From: Paraspadella gotoi
Taxonomy: Eukaryota > Chaetognatha
Reading direction: 5' to 3'
DNA: 64,000 bases
NCBI GenBank assembly: GCA_051294375.1
Contig: CM119268.1
Coordinates: 9,804,370 to 9,868,369, forward strand
Positions 57,901 through 59,395 of this stretch are shown one piece after another (the stretch's first letter is position 1; each line of letters opens with the position of its first letter). A program made the position numbers and the translations under genes. The notes under the pieces are model-generated. The model made no database searches, was not told the DNA's origin, and was given only the letters and a program-made list of their open reading frames with translations.

Positions 57901-58859
57901 CCAGAGCATTCGCGTCGCCAAAGACCCGAGTCAGGCGCAAGCTCTTCGAAGCGCTCAACGAGGGGCACGCCTCTCGCGACGTCGTCATCCCGTGGAGTGG
58001 AGTGTCGGGCTTGACGCCGAAGCGAGGAATTTGGAAATTAAAAAGGCTGCGGTATCCAGTATGTATTTAAATCTGCGTTTTTCCATTTTTACCAATAGGA
58101 GAATATAACTACAGGCGCTTTGCGAAGAAAGACGATGATTACATTGATTATGGTGAGTAAAAAATTGATGGAGTTCAATAGATTAATTATTAGAAATAAT
58201 GTAAGTTCACTTTTTTATTGTATCAGTTAATTTTAAAAAAATTGGTGCTCCCCCCCCCCCTTATCTGACTATTAGTAATTATATCGAGAATAACGGCGGC
58301 TAGGCAAAATGGTTTCGTAATTTTATACAAGTTGAAAATCAAAGTTCTCTCTTGGTACGACGGCGACCCGTGCTGACTTTCTACTCGGTCCTGGTCGACT
58401 CCTGGGTCGATGGCGCCCTTCCGAGGAGGCCATGCAAACGATGGGGAAGAGCGACTCTCTCCGCGCGCGCGCATCTTAAGATCGCTCGTCTCCAACCGTC
58501 GATCTCGAGGGGGCATTGTCGCTTAGGTTCATCCTGCCCTCTGTCGCAAATGAGGTGTGGTTTTTTGTTTGTCGTAACACTTGCGCGTTAAACTTTTATT
58601 TCATTTGTTTTTAACGCTTTATTTATTTTTGTTTACGTATCAACATCGTATTTATTCTGCTTTCCGTATTTATTTATTCATTACATTCTACTAGAAATGG
58701 TCCAGACATGGCCGCCCGTCTACTTCCGACGCACAAGGCTGCTCTGGTGTTGTTTTATGGATCGCGTGTAGGGGTGCCGATCAGAGACTTTCATGAGAAT
58801 TGCTGAGAACGCTTCCTGCCGAACATGAGAAACGGCCACTCACGCCTGGCTCGTGAGGA
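2736..58859 (+). CDS. RyR: Ryanodine receptor gene, multi-exon span (about half of the coding sequence)
   Basis: This is a homotetrameric calcium-release channel of the sarco/endoplasmic reticulum, opened by calcium or by coupling to voltage-gated channels. The assignment rests on consecutive exons whose translations follow known RyRs in order: the MIR-type beta-trefoil, the RIH block with GRDLLLQT-like text, SPRY1, the RyR repeats with NAWNIHEIW/NTHNVWA-like text, SPRY2, SPRY3, and the later segment with DNKVFYQHP and [10 protein letters not shown]. Between 2.7 and 35.8 kb most intron phases match across junctions, so one transcript is likely. The window covers roughly residues 280-2500 of a protein of about 5000; the N-terminal exons and the whole transmembrane pore are missing. 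Several exons contain frameshifts that look like sequencing errors, because the correct RyR text resumes in another frame. One intron hosts other genes. A pseudogene is unlikely because the polished exons are intact. Confidence 0.93.
3329..3353. other. Assembly gap of 25 N
   Basis: A run of exactly 25 Ns, a length repeated at three other places in this window, which suggests a placeholder for a gap of unknown or over-filled size. Confidence 0.9.
3364..3566. repeat. Short TIR element, copy 1 (R1)
   Basis: The ends carry GTTGCGCCGC on the left and its near complement GAGGCGCAAC on the right. Inside is a GACGGACAGACC-type tetranucleotide block and text shared with 18,500-18,721. With no coding capacity it looks like a non-autonomous DNA element. 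It ends about 65 bp upstream of the RyR exon at 3,632. Confidence 0.6.
3632..3789 (+). CDS. RyR: RyR exon, MIR domain
   Basis: The acceptor CTCTTTCCAG is followed by [13 protein letters not shown] and, after a variable part, [19 protein letters not shown], ending in TYKTKE before GTGGGC. It is the RyR stretch FxLRQEKDD..IKYGD..QH..T.LWLSYK, the last part of the MIR region in the cytoplasmic N-terminal domain. The exon begins at phase 1 and ends at phase 0, which fits the next exon. It is intact. Confidence 0.92.
3830..5620. repeat. Long GAAA-type purine tract with a 25-N gap
   Basis: About 1.8 kb of RyR intron is nearly all A and G on the + strand, built of GAAA/AAAG units with some GGGAGATAGAA repeats. 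A non-repetitive island lies at about 4,310-4,420. The gap is at 4,975-4,999. Long open frames on the - strand here are only Phe/Leu/Ser translations of the tract. Confidence 0.9.
5647..5804 (+). CDS. RyR: RyR exon, MIR-domain end (copy with insertions)
   Basis: This is the same exon as 238-389, with acceptor TCAACAG and donor GTGATTG, but six bases longer because of extra bases spread along it. The frame is lost after VEIKQGFF. It is in the expected place between the exons at 3,632 and 6,035, so position favours this copy and sequence quality favours the other. Confidence 0.85.
6035..6175 (+). CDS. RyR: RyR exon, start of RIH domain (frameshifted)
   Basis: The acceptor CATCCCAAG leads into [15 protein letters not shown], which matches the RyR text FIRGLDxL. 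The later part resembles LLxDLxxYFxP of RyR only if the frame is shifted. The donor is GTAAGC. The exon carries one or more indels. Confidence 0.75.
6649..6769 (+). CDS. RyR: RyR exon, RIH domain
   Basis: TTTTCAG precedes [19 protein letters not shown] and [15 protein letters not shown]. These match the RyR segment EHEEKQxxLRxLxNRQxLFxEEGM. The donor is GTACCT. The exon starts in phase 1 and ends in phase 2, both fitting its neighbours. Confidence 0.92.
6978..7057 (+). CDS. RyR: RyR exon, RIH domain
   Basis: TTTCTAG precedes the text [20 protein letters not shown] and KLYLLL before GTAAGT. It corresponds to the RyR stretch HF...AGEEA...W..I...LY.LLA. Confidence 0.9.
7086..7430. repeat. GAAA-type purine tract in RyR intron
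   Basis: About 345 bp of almost pure A/G between two RyR exons. Open frames on both strands here are low-complexity Lys/Glu or Phe/Ser translations. Confidence 0.9.
7524..7658 (+). CDS. RyR: RyR exon, RIH domain
   Basis: CCACTTCAG precedes [20 protein letters not shown], followed by LISRLESQQ and [11 protein letters not shown]. It matches IRGNRxNCxxF...LDWLxxxL of RyRs. The donor is GTGAGG, with phase 1 at both ends. Confidence 0.93.
7933..8018 (+). CDS. RyR: RyR exon, RIH domain
   Basis: TTTTTTTACAG precedes [20 protein letters not shown] and DRNGRDPK, followed by GTAAGT. The text SPEALNxIxExHIxSIISLLxxxGR is highly conserved in RyRs. Confidence 0.95.
8100..8265 (+). CDS. RyR: RyR exon, RIH domain core
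   Basis: CCACCAAG precedes [20 protein letters not shown], then [17 protein letters not shown] and VTSMRPNIF. This block is among the most conserved of RyRs and is the strongest single support for the family. It starts at phase 0 and leaves one base for the next codon before GTAATT. Confidence 0.97.
8439..8573 (+). CDS. RyR: RyR exon, SPRY1 domain
   Basis: TCCCCAG precedes [18 protein letters not shown], followed by [18 protein letters not shown] and GTGAGG. WYxE and LRVGWA are the hallmark of the first SPRY domain of RyRs, part of the clamp region of the cytoplasmic assembly. Confidence 0.95.
8645..8805 (+). CDS. RyR: RyR exon, SPRY1 domain
   Basis: CGACAG precedes [18 protein letters not shown], followed by [10 protein letters not shown] and [14 protein letters not shown]. 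The text GWGGNGxGDDLxSYxFDG and the later GDxIxCxLDLSxP are diagnostic for RyR SPRY1. It ends at phase 0 before GTGATT. Confidence 0.96.
9134..9231 (+). CDS. RyR: RyR exon, SPRY1 domain; donor of the gene-hosting intron
   Basis: GTCTCCAG precedes [20 protein letters not shown] and [13 protein letters not shown], matching the RyR text ITFxxNGxPVxGxFxxFNLDGxFFPVVS. The donor is GTAAGT, with two bases left over. The next RyR exon is at 24,997, so this opens an intron of about 15.8 kb that contains four other genes. Confidence 0.94.
9232..10927. other. RyR intron upstream of the nested dioxygenase gene
   Basis: Mostly AT-rich sequence with no recognisable gene. It contains a CGA/ACG trinucleotide run at about 9,729-9,760 and a six-unit array of the heptamer GCAGTGA at about 10,747-10,789. 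Promoter elements for the dioxygenase gene should lie near the end, but no clear TATA box is visible. Confidence 0.6.
10747..10789. repeat. Heptamer tandem repeat (GCAGTGA)n
   Basis: About six copies of a 7-bp unit lie 140 bp upstream of the start codon of the dioxygenase gene. It is too short and regular to be a CRISPR array. Confidence 0.85.
10928..12634 (+). CDS. PHYHD1: Phytanoyl-CoA dioxygenase domain protein (PHYHD1-like), complete gene of six exons
   Basis: It encodes an Fe(II)/2-oxoglutarate-dependent dioxygenase of the PhyH family; animal PHYHD1 proteins are soluble, with uncertain natural substrate. The exons are 10,928-11,144, 11,274-11,401, 11,690-11,798, 11,865-12,020, 12,136-12,246 and 12,384-12,634. 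All junction phases fit, giving 323 residues, close to the family length of about 290-330. Near the N-terminus the text [10 protein letters not shown] is typical. [13 protein letters not shown] carries the HxD iron ligands, SHRLAGF follows, and [11 protein letters not shown] supplies the distal His. An Arg in CDTRWQP is placed to bind 2-oxoglutarate. The start is the first ATG before a conserved N-terminus. An AATAAA lies at 12,732. The gene lies within an RyR intron on the same strand and converges with the ceramidase on the - strand. No breaks are seen. Confidence 0.92.
12732..12737 (+). promoter_or_regulatory. Poly(A) signal of the dioxygenase gene
   Basis: AATAAA lies 98 bp after the stop codon of the PHYHD1-like gene, and about 30 bp before the stop of the convergent ceramidase gene. 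Confidence 0.55.
12767..14340 (-). CDS. ACER: Alkaline ceramidase, gene 1 (start exon not found)
   Basis: Alkaline ceramidases are seven-pass ER/Golgi membrane enzymes that split ceramide into sphingosine and fatty acid. Four exons on the - strand (14,340-14,170, 13,908-13,735, 13,436-13,260, 13,049-12,767) join cleanly at matching phases into about 268 residues, close to the full family length. Key motifs are [18 protein letters not shown] (calcium-site Asp, Glu, Asn and Glu), [18 protein letters not shown] (zinc His and conserved Asp), [10 protein letters not shown], and FHALWHLL with the two C-terminal zinc His. All active-site residues are therefore present. The initiating Met must lie in an exon upstream of 14,340 that I could not identify. 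The gene converges with the PHYHD1-like gene, with about 130 bp between the stop codons. Confidence 0.9.
13064..13126. repeat. (GA)n microsatellite in ceramidase gene 1 intron
   Basis: A GAGAGA run with a short CAGAGA part directly follows the acceptor side of the last ceramidase exon, so it forms the (CT)n polypyrimidine tract on the coding strand. Confidence 0.85.
14341..14768. other. Upstream region of ceramidase gene 1
   Basis: AT-rich sequence with no clear exon. The first coding exon and promoter of ceramidase gene 1 should lie here or further upstream but cannot be pinned down by eye. Confidence 0.4.
14769..15779. mobile_element. Foldback (long inverted-repeat) DNA element flanked by TA
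   Basis: The two halves are inverted copies of each other. The left end reads CAAGGTGACACACGACAACC and the right end is its complement; both are flanked by TA, the target duplication expected of the Tc1/mariner superfamily. The inverted similarity continues inward, for example GGTATCAATATTAATAT near 15,040 against its complement near 15,455. At about 1,011 bp with no protein text it is a non-autonomous MITE-like foldback element. It lies upstream of ceramidase gene 1 and inside the big RyR intron. Confidence 0.85.
15780..16579. other. AT-rich intergenic sequence
   Basis: No gene is recognised. The sequence is strongly AT-rich with short open frames lacking any conserved text, ending in the tetranucleotide repeat at 16,519. 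Confidence 0.6.
16519..16563. repeat. (GTCC)n tetranucleotide repeat
   Basis: About ten units of GTCC/CCGT. On the - strand it can be read as Asp-Gly-Arg-Thr repeats, but there is no sign of a real protein. Similar tetranucleotides occur in the R1 elements. Confidence 0.9.
17080..17195. repeat. (CT)n microsatellite
   Basis: A CTCTCT-rich tract with TTTCTC interruptions, repeated in copy B at about 25,845-25,985. Its open frames are Ser/Leu low-complexity text. Confidence 0.9.
17196..18058. other. AT-rich region downstream of ceramidase gene 2
   Basis: No gene is seen. Near 17,828 the complement of AATAAA lies about 230 bp beyond the stop of ceramidase gene 2 and may be its poly(A) signal. 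Confidence 0.45.
18059..20100 (-). CDS. ACER: Alkaline ceramidase, gene 2 (start exon not found)
   Basis: A paralogue of the gene at 12.8-14.3 kb. Exons on the - strand are 20,100-19,906, 19,842-19,669, 18,935-18,753 and 18,389-18,059. They read [20 protein letters not shown] (calcium site), [20 protein letters not shown] (zinc His and conserved Asp), [12 protein letters not shown] with [11 protein letters not shown], and [14 protein letters not shown] (two C-terminal zinc His). The catalytic residues are complete. The exon carrying the FFHATLS motif is 174 bp, exactly as in gene 1, and phases match at each junction if the third intron uses a GC donor (AG|GCGAGT). The start Met is upstream. 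The C-terminal tail is longer than in gene 1 and ends in GGSEEFV. The two genes are a tandem pair inside an RyR intron. Confidence 0.88.
18500..18721. mobile_element. Short TIR element, copy 2 (R1)
   Basis: About 222 bp bounded by GTTGCGCCGC and GCGGCGCAAC. The right end carries a 26-bp near-perfect palindrome centred on GCGAGTACTCGC. It shares AAGTTATAAGTGTTTTTAACG with 3,364-3,566. It sits in the last intron of ceramidase gene 2, only about 30 bp from the donor site. Confidence 0.7.
19131..19400 (+). repeat. Dispersed repeat R2, copy 1
   Basis: It begins at ATTATGGCAACAGCCGGG and includes GCCAACGCAGAGGGAAGTCG and CTCTGAGCCAATGGGATTGG. The same sequence occurs at 28,015, 49,609 and 50,082. 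The length of about 250 bp, absence of an open frame and dispersed location suggest a SINE-like or MITE-like element. No clear tRNA A and B boxes are visible. It lies in an intron of ceramidase gene 2. Confidence 0.75.
20101..22080. other. Intergenic region between ceramidase gene 2 and the membrane-protein gene
   Basis: AT-rich sequence with no recognisable gene. GTGAGTGA repeats lie at about 20,215-20,245 and a TC-rich microsatellite at 21,137-21,205. The first exon and promoter of ceramidase gene 2 should lie in this region, or may partly read through the splice site at 20,100. Confidence 0.5.
21137..21205. repeat. (CT)n microsatellite
   Basis: A CTCTCTCTCGCTTTCTC-type tract whose overlapping open frames are low complexity. 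The counterpart in copy B is near 30,140-30,235. Confidence 0.9.
22081..24401 (-). CDS. Multi-pass membrane protein of unknown family
   Basis: I do not recognise the family. Exons on the - strand with GT..AG borders and fitting phases are 23,561-23,442, 23,377-23,275, 22,954-22,866, 22,745-22,624, 22,536-22,461, 22,347-22,255 and 22,182-22,081, ending in a stop. Together they encode about 230 residues. In order these are a soluble stretch with [20 protein letters not shown], a hydrophobic segment ([20 protein letters not shown]), a linker with two close Cys ([13 protein letters not shown]), and hydrophobic segments with [36 protein letters not shown] and [20 protein letters not shown]. The tail is Cys/Tyr-rich and ends [10 protein letters not shown]. 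About five membrane passes are likely. Upstream on the same strand lie a Ser/Pro/Glu-rich stretch (about 23,990-23,820) and an Asp/Glu-rich stretch (24,401-24,215), probably N-terminal exons. A 145-N gap interrupts the gene. A second, noisy copy lies at about 31.2-34.1 kb. Confidence 0.6.
23580..23668. repeat. (GA)n microsatellite beside an assembly gap
   Basis: About 44 GA units end just before 145 Ns. The tract probably broke the assembly. Copy B (32,680-33,040) reads through the same place. Confidence 0.95.
23675..23819. other. Assembly gap of 145 N
   Basis: The gap lies inside the membrane-protein gene. The sequence at about 32,785-33,045 in copy B appears to span it and includes a C-rich run near 32,970. 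Confidence 0.9.
24290..24460. repeat. (CGT)n trinucleotide region, acidic on the - strand
   Basis: Several CGT/GTC runs read as Asp repeats in the - strand frame that contains [12 protein letters not shown]. This may be a real acidic N-terminal exon of the membrane-protein gene or simple repeat expansion. Confidence 0.7.
24997..25207 (+). CDS. RyR: RyR exon, end of SPRY1 (copy A)
   Basis: CGTTTCCAG precedes [20 protein letters not shown], then [15 protein letters not shown] and [10 protein letters not shown], followed by GTGGGT. It matches RFLLGGxHGxFKxxPPxG..LxPxxxLxxEP of RyRs. Its first base completes the codon left open at 9,231, so the intron in between is 15.8 kb. It is intact, and is repeated with errors at about 34,595-34,812. 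Confidence 0.94.
26887..29045 (-). pseudogene. ACER: Ceramidase gene 2, redundant copy with frameshifts
   Basis: It repeats the exons of the gene at 18,059-20,100: about 29,045-28,848, 28,790-28,612, 27,830-27,628 and 27,240-26,887. Pieces such as [12 protein letters not shown]-like and DWCEPNYVF-like text recur but are split over frames by single-base indels. The breaks look like sequencing errors, so it is probably not a real third ceramidase gene. Confidence 0.8.
28015..28285 (+). repeat. Dispersed repeat R2, copy in the duplicated block
   Basis: The counterpart of 19,131-19,400 within copy B, with a few indels. It is not an independent insertion. Confidence 0.85.
31190..34090 (-). pseudogene. 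Unknown membrane-protein gene, redundant copy with frameshifts
   Basis: It repeats 22,081-24,401 in the same order, with indels in most exons. It is useful because it spans the 145-N gap of copy A. Confidence 0.75.
33645..33810. repeat. (CT)n microsatellite
   Basis: A long CTCTCT tract in copy B, larger than its counterpart at about 24,060-24,210 in copy A. Confidence 0.9.
34595..34812 (+). pseudogene. RyR: RyR exon, end of SPRY1 (redundant copy B)
   Basis: The same exon as 24,997-25,207 with several indels; the acceptor AG is damaged and the frame breaks after [16 protein letters not shown]. Only one of the two copies can belong to the transcript, since RyR text continues directly from either into the exon at 35,193. 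Confidence 0.85.
34926..35192. other. AT-rich intron end with a 25-N gap
   Basis: (AAAT)n repeats surround 25 Ns at 35,097-35,121. The end carries the polypyrimidine tract of the next RyR exon. Confidence 0.85.
35193..35401 (+). CDS. RyR: RyR exon, first RyR repeat
   Basis: ATTTTTTTACAG precedes [20 protein letters not shown] and [15 protein letters not shown], then [13 protein letters not shown] and [13 protein letters not shown] before GTGGCG. This is the RyR repeat (P..LE...KLAEN.HE.WA..K...GW..GP....LHPCLV.F..LP..E..Y). The exon is intact and ends two bases into a codon. Confidence 0.95.
35452..35461. other. Assembly gap of 10 N
   Basis: A short N run in the RyR intron. Confidence 0.9.
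35562..35676. other. Assembly gap of 115 N
   Basis: The gap removes the 5' part of the RyR exon that resumes at 35,677. Confidence 0.9.
35677..35783 (+). CDS. RyR: RyR exon between the RyR repeats (5' part in gap)
   Basis: It reads [20 protein letters not shown] and [11 protein letters not shown] before GTGAGG. The text NGYKPxPLDLxxVxLTP is diagnostic for RyRs. The missing 5' end falls in the 115-N gap. Confidence 0.92.
36077..36250 (+). CDS. RyR: RyR exon, second RyR repeat (frameshifted)
   Basis: CTCCACAG precedes [20 protein letters not shown] and [18 protein letters not shown]. Then the frame shifts to [17 protein letters not shown] before GTGGGT. The text LAENxHNVWAxxRIxxGWxYG..P.LVPY is the second RyR repeat. 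One small insertion explains the shift. Confidence 0.9.
36415..36612 (+). CDS. RyR: RyR exon entering SPRY2 (frameshifted)
   Basis: After CCAATAG it reads [24 protein letters not shown] and AETSYA, ending in text like WEWYFYA. This fits RyR (LxxxVRTLLxxGYxxxxP..FRAExxYAVxxGxWYFEFE) with several indels, including a run of nine G. A cleaner partial copy lies at 62,696-62,791. Confidence 0.75.
36819..36951 (+). CDS. RyR: RyR exon, SPRY2 domain (noisy)
   Basis: CGAATCAG precedes [19 protein letters not shown], then [20 protein letters not shown] before GTTTTT. It corresponds to MRVGWARPGxxPxxxLGxDxxxxxFDGF of RyRs. The donor match is weak, since only GT is present. Confidence 0.75.
37164..37245 (+). 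CDS. RyR: RyR exon, SPRY2 domain (frameshifted)
   Basis: TTTTTTACAG leads into the RyR text GExFGKPWxxGDVIGxLIDLDLNT, recognisable only when two or three frames are combined. A second copy lies at 63,733-63,812, also with errors, but differently placed. Confidence 0.65.
37295..38671. mobile_element. hAT-like non-autonomous element with target-site duplication
   Basis: The element (37,304-38,662) starts TAGGTTCCGATAACC and ends with the near complement GGTTAACGGAACCCTA. It is flanked on both sides by GTTACGCAT, at 37,295-37,303 and 38,663-38,671. Subterminal AACGGTTAA motifs are repeated at both ends. A target duplication of 8-9 bp and these TIRs resemble the hAT superfamily. The interior is AT-rich with no transposase text and contains a hammerhead-like fragment. 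The start of the same insertion is seen again at about 63,870 in the repeated block. Confidence 0.75.
37962..38028 (-). ncRNA. Hammerhead-ribozyme-like motif 1
   Basis: On the - strand the sequence reads CGGACATG, then a short spacer, CTGATGA, a stem-II hairpin (GGACT/AGTTC), GAAA, and CATGTCCG complementary to the start. CTGATGA and GAAA are the conserved core of hammerhead ribozymes, and the 8-bp outer arms would form stem III. Stem I looks poor (a short TTGA/TCAA with four extra bases before the core). Such motifs are known from Penelope-like retroelements. It lies inside the hAT-like element. Confidence 0.55.
38914..39024 (+). CDS. RyR: RyR exon, SPRY2 end (frameshifted)
   Basis: CATTTCAAG precedes FTLNGEI, and after shifts GSETHF, then ITLGG before GTGAGA. 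This is the RyR stretch FxLNGExLM...GSExxF......P.xTLGxGQ. Confidence 0.75.
39212..39414 (+). CDS. RyR: RyR exon after SPRY2 (frameshifted)
   Basis: It begins GQRAKLNFG, then RDVNSL in a shifted frame, then [11 protein letters not shown], then a noisy end before GTAAGG. The text GQxAxLNFGxDVxxLxxF...EGYEPFxVNM is diagnostic for RyRs. Confidence 0.85.
39535..39651 (+). CDS. RyR: RyR exon (noisy)
   Basis: GGACAG precedes a sequence with PPALQVS, LRN and RLSLPVTC-like text when frames are combined, before GTAAAT. It corresponds to P.L.V..K.FG...[11 protein letters not shown] in RyRs. Confidence 0.65.
39772..39854 (+). CDS. RyR: Possible RyR exon
   Basis: TTTCTAG and GTGAGA border about 83 bp that read [11 protein letters not shown], then a [11 protein letters not shown] frame. 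The position fits the variable charged linker after SPRY2, but the protein text is not diagnostic. Confidence 0.4.
39863..39945. repeat. (GA)n microsatellite
   Basis: GAGAGA tract with minor interruptions in the RyR intron. Confidence 0.9.
39969..40053 (+). CDS. RyR: Possible RyR exon
   Basis: CACGCAG and GTAAGT border about 85 bp, open in the frame reading [17 protein letters not shown]. There is no diagnostic motif; only its place and splice borders suggest it belongs to the RyR linker. Confidence 0.3.
41341..41460. repeat. (CT)n microsatellite
   Basis: CTCTCTCTC tract directly after the possible linker exon. Confidence 0.9.
42640..42778. repeat. Minisatellite of about 34 bp, four units
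   Basis: The unit is close to CACGGCTGTCTACCGTCTAG followed by CTTTTTTTGCGC. Four imperfect copies stand in tandem, the second shortened. The - strand reads as a [11 protein letters not shown] repeat, but no real gene is evident. Confidence 0.85.
43345..43461 (+). CDS. RyR: Possible RyR linker exon
   Basis: An Ala/Pro-rich frame ([20 protein letters not shown]) ends before GTAAAG. It is open and G+C-rich and precedes SPRY3 exons, fitting the variable linker, but it has no diagnostic motif. Confidence 0.35.
43930..44106 (+). CDS. RyR: RyR exon, SPRY3 domain (frameshifted)
   Basis: CCCTCCAG precedes EEYYFSH, then [20 protein letters not shown] in another frame, before GTTCCT. This fits RyR YYYxVRxFPGQxPxxVWVGWxxxxF at the start of SPRY3. 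Confidence 0.75.
44613..44690 (+). CDS. RyR: Possible RyR exon, SPRY3 domain
   Basis: TTCACAG precedes a short open stretch reading [15 protein letters not shown]. Order and spacing fit the middle of SPRY3, but the text is weak. Confidence 0.35.
44983..45094 (+). CDS. RyR: RyR exon, SPRY3 domain
   Basis: After GTCTTCAG it reads GCIAD, then [20 protein letters not shown] in a shifted frame before GTCCGT. It matches IGCxVDxxxGxLxFxxNGxE of RyR SPRY3. Confidence 0.8.
45211..45302 (+). CDS. RyR: RyR exon, SPRY3 end (frameshifted)
   Basis: TTTTTTAG precedes VKCGTKTF, then [13 protein letters not shown] in a shifted frame. It matches VEPxTKLFPAVF...LFQFELGxxKN of RyRs. Confidence 0.75.
45785..45965 (+). 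CDS. RyR: RyR exon after SPRY3 (frameshifted)
   Basis: Text such as QALKNVG and [16 protein letters not shown], and in other frames FMAI and IARLSL, fits the RyR segment QCPPRL..Q.L......GW...C.DP..FM..HIPEE.R..DILxLxE. The borders are uncertain. Confidence 0.6.
46040..46174 (+). CDS. RyR: RyR exon (frameshifted)
   Basis: TTCTCATAG precedes FQRCNL, then RLYGAVC and RRVLTEL, then [18 protein letters not shown] before GTAAAT. It fits F...TL.LY.AVCALGN.RVAHAL..HVD..QL..A......PG.LR. Confidence 0.75.
46249..46317 (+). CDS. RyR: RyR exon
   Basis: TTTCTTTAG precedes [20 protein letters not shown] and NAR before GTAGCT. The RyR text LRxxxYDLLIxIHLESxAxAR matches well. The frame is open throughout. 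Confidence 0.85.
46808..46947 (+). CDS. RyR: RyR exon
   Basis: CGTCGCAG precedes a stretch read as [20 protein letters not shown] and [16 protein letters not shown]. It continues the preceding exon with the RyR pattern NEYIVPLTxE. The donor is GTGAGA. Confidence 0.75.
47300..47458 (+). CDS. RyR: RyR exon (noisy)
   Basis: It contains [17 protein letters not shown] and RDPIEDQ-like text over several frames and ends before GTAAGT. It fits FPLDILKxxxIxMLxExV....xHxRDPIGG of RyRs. The start is uncertain. Confidence 0.6.
47801..47890 (+). ncRNA. Hammerhead-ribozyme-like motif 2
   Basis: It reads TGTTAACG, CTGATGA, a hairpin (AGGCT..AAAGCC), GAA, and ends in a tail with AAATCGTTGTTGA shared with motif 3. 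The last core base is altered, so it may be decayed. It resembles the ends of Penelope-like elements. Confidence 0.5.
47970..48155. repeat. GA/GAAA purine tract
   Basis: Low-complexity A/G sequence; open frames on both strands are spurious. Confidence 0.9.
48552..49328 (+). CDS. Unassigned open reading frame of 258 codons in a G+C-rich island
   Basis: A G+C-rich island with an open + frame starting [17 protein letters not shown] and running through basic, Arg/Ser-rich text. The reverse frames are also open over long stretches, as is common in G+C-rich sequence. It matches no RyR segment I know and no other family I recognise. It could be a nested gene in an RyR intron, a frameshifted RyR exon group, or non-coding. 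I invent no function for it. Confidence 0.3.
   Translation: MRSSIFCLRLFPHLASFIFLLPPFRAFASPIEFARPRSLQHLPSPLASGSESTSALVFRDRRQKRASTSTCVSSRGTGSPPEAAACKRDRGRPGERGRAIGPDRTRLAAHRGLWPLGNGSLLDKKRRPGMRGLSVPARYSLESSLLAEQDIKRRRRSTLRPQTPPKNISRRCLGRRPESCRRWLARSQVDPWTGSFAREAVRVEEATEIRTNVALPRDGGRQCRVPYAVRRVARARGDEESLVGGFKAISIRRRNDRR
49609..49880 (+). repeat. Dispersed repeat R2, copy 3
   Basis: It contains ATGGCAACAGCCGGGTTGCC and GCCAACGCAGAGGGAAGTCG as in the copy at 19.13 kb, with more divergence. A fourth copy follows about 200 bp downstream in the same direction. Confidence 0.75.
50082..50315 (+). repeat. Dispersed repeat R2, copy 4
   Basis: It again starts with ATGGCAACAGCCGGGTTGCC and is more decayed. 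The sequence between copies 3 and 4 has its own short repeat of GGCGTTTGTC(C)GTAGC. Confidence 0.7.
50400..52445. other. G+C-rich region with unassigned open frames
   Basis: Open stretches occur on + at 50,575-50,931, 51,024-51,476, 51,531-51,782 and 51,644-52,114. One is hydrophobic ([18 protein letters not shown]) and another reads [20 protein letters not shown]. The composition looks coding, but I recognise no family, and frame breaks are to be expected in this part of the sequence. It lies in the RyR intron between 47.46 and 55.4 kb. Confidence 0.35.
53638..54372. mobile_element. Second foldback element
   Basis: The outer ends carry GAAGGCTTCAT and its complement. Inner arms repeat TTCGAACCGAG and then AAATGGGACTATCGAGG (53,756) against the complement ending at 54,253. 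The inverted similarity covers most of the 735 bp. No transposase text is present and no clear target duplication was found. Confidence 0.75.
55909..56199 (+). CDS. RyR: RyR exon, RIH-associated region (frameshifted)
   Basis: CACCGCAG precedes a stretch whose frames give [39 protein letters not shown] and [13 protein letters not shown]. The matching RyR text is LIxxMVxxWAxxxxIxDxxLVRxMFxLLxRQYDxxGEL and LGQIRSLLxVxM. At least three indels are needed. Confidence 0.8.
56289..56446 (+). CDS. RyR: RyR exon with the KVFYQHP motif
   Basis: GTCACAG precedes a frame with [15 protein letters not shown], then SITKLS-type noise and ETVMAVMVN. RyRs read [32 protein letters not shown]. The donor may be at 56,447 (GTAGGC) or 56,400. 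Confidence 0.88.
56730..56886 (+). CDS. RyR: RyR exon (frameshifted)
   Basis: GCGCCAG precedes text giving [10 protein letters not shown], then [20 protein letters not shown] in another frame. RyRs read FPKMVxxCCRFLCYFCRxSRxNQxxMFDHLSYLLENS. Confidence 0.85.
56983..57078 (+). CDS. RyR: RyR exon (frameshifted)
   Basis: It gives [29 protein letters not shown] before GTGAAA, matching MDNNELALALxExDLExVxxYLxxCGLQS of RyRs. Confidence 0.8.
57197..57291 (+). CDS. RyR: RyR exon with [10 protein letters not shown] motif
   Basis: GGTTCCAG precedes LISKGYPDI, then [19 protein letters not shown] before GTGAGA. The RyR text is [31 protein letters not shown]. Confidence 0.9.
57512..57590 (+). ncRNA. Hammerhead-ribozyme-like motif 3
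   Basis: It reads CTGTTAATG, CTGAAGA, the hairpin AGGCTTGTACCTAGCC, GAAACATGTCC, then a tail with AAATCGTTGTTGA as in motif 2. CTGANGA and GAAA are the hammerhead core. Stem III would need an upstream partner of ACATGT that is not obvious here, so a minimal or dimeric form must be assumed. Confidence 0.55.
57770..58051 (+). CDS. RyR: RyR exon with [20 protein letters not shown]
   Basis: CTTCTCAG precedes [20 protein letters not shown], then [20 protein letters not shown] and KDPSQ. RyRs read GESVEENANVVVRLLIRxPECFGPALRGEGGxGLLAAxEEAIxIxEDP. The end before GTATCC is less certain. Confidence 0.92.
58115..58152 (+). CDS. RyR: RyR small exon
   Basis: AACTACAG and GTGAGT border 38 bp reading [13 protein letters not shown], matching the acidic DDDYIDxG of RyRs. 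Confidence 0.75.
58350..58512 (+). CDS. RyR: RyR exon (frameshifted)
   Basis: It gives [14 protein letters not shown], then in other frames RCAP-like and [10 protein letters not shown] text. RyRs read AIxxFYxxLVDLLGRCAPE...GKGxxLRIRxILRSLV. The borders are not clear. Confidence 0.75.
58695..58859 (+). CDS. RyR: RyR exon, last recognised in the window (frameshifted)
   Basis: TTCTACTAG precedes a stretch with [19 protein letters not shown], then VPIRDF and FLPNMR. RyRs read PDMxAxFxPDHKAxMVLFLDxVYGIExQDF...VGFLPDxR. The donor may be GTGAGA at 58,860. Confidence 0.85.
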
Positions 58860-59334
58860 GTGAGAAACTATTTAATCTGCGGATGTGAAATCACGTTTGT
58901 CAATTTTTGAAAAAAAGTTTTTCCTTTGTAATCTTTTGCTCTCTGCACGAAGGTTTGAAAATTTTAATAATTAAAGGAAAACAAATGAACCGAAAATTTC
59001 CCACTTTGTTAATGCAGGAAATGTAAATTTAGATCTCTCATCTCTTCTTTCTTCCTCTCCTCTCTCCAATCTCTCTCCTTTCTCTTCTCCTCTCTCTCTC
59101 TCTCTTCTCATCGTTCGGATGATTAAAGCGGAAACGACTCCTTGCTCATCTTTTTCGGCTCTTCCTTTTTTTATATAATTTTTTTTATTTTTATGGTCGA
59201 CATGAATCCTTCCCATTTGTTCCGGAAGCAATGGAAATTCCTCTACTGGTCGATAGAAATGGGGGAGAGGATGGATTTCGGGGAGGTAAGTTTTTTCGGG
59301 GTGTGAGGCTAAGGGCGTTTGGAGAGAGATAAAA

Positions 59335-59336
59335 AA

Positions 59337-59395
<59 letters not shown>
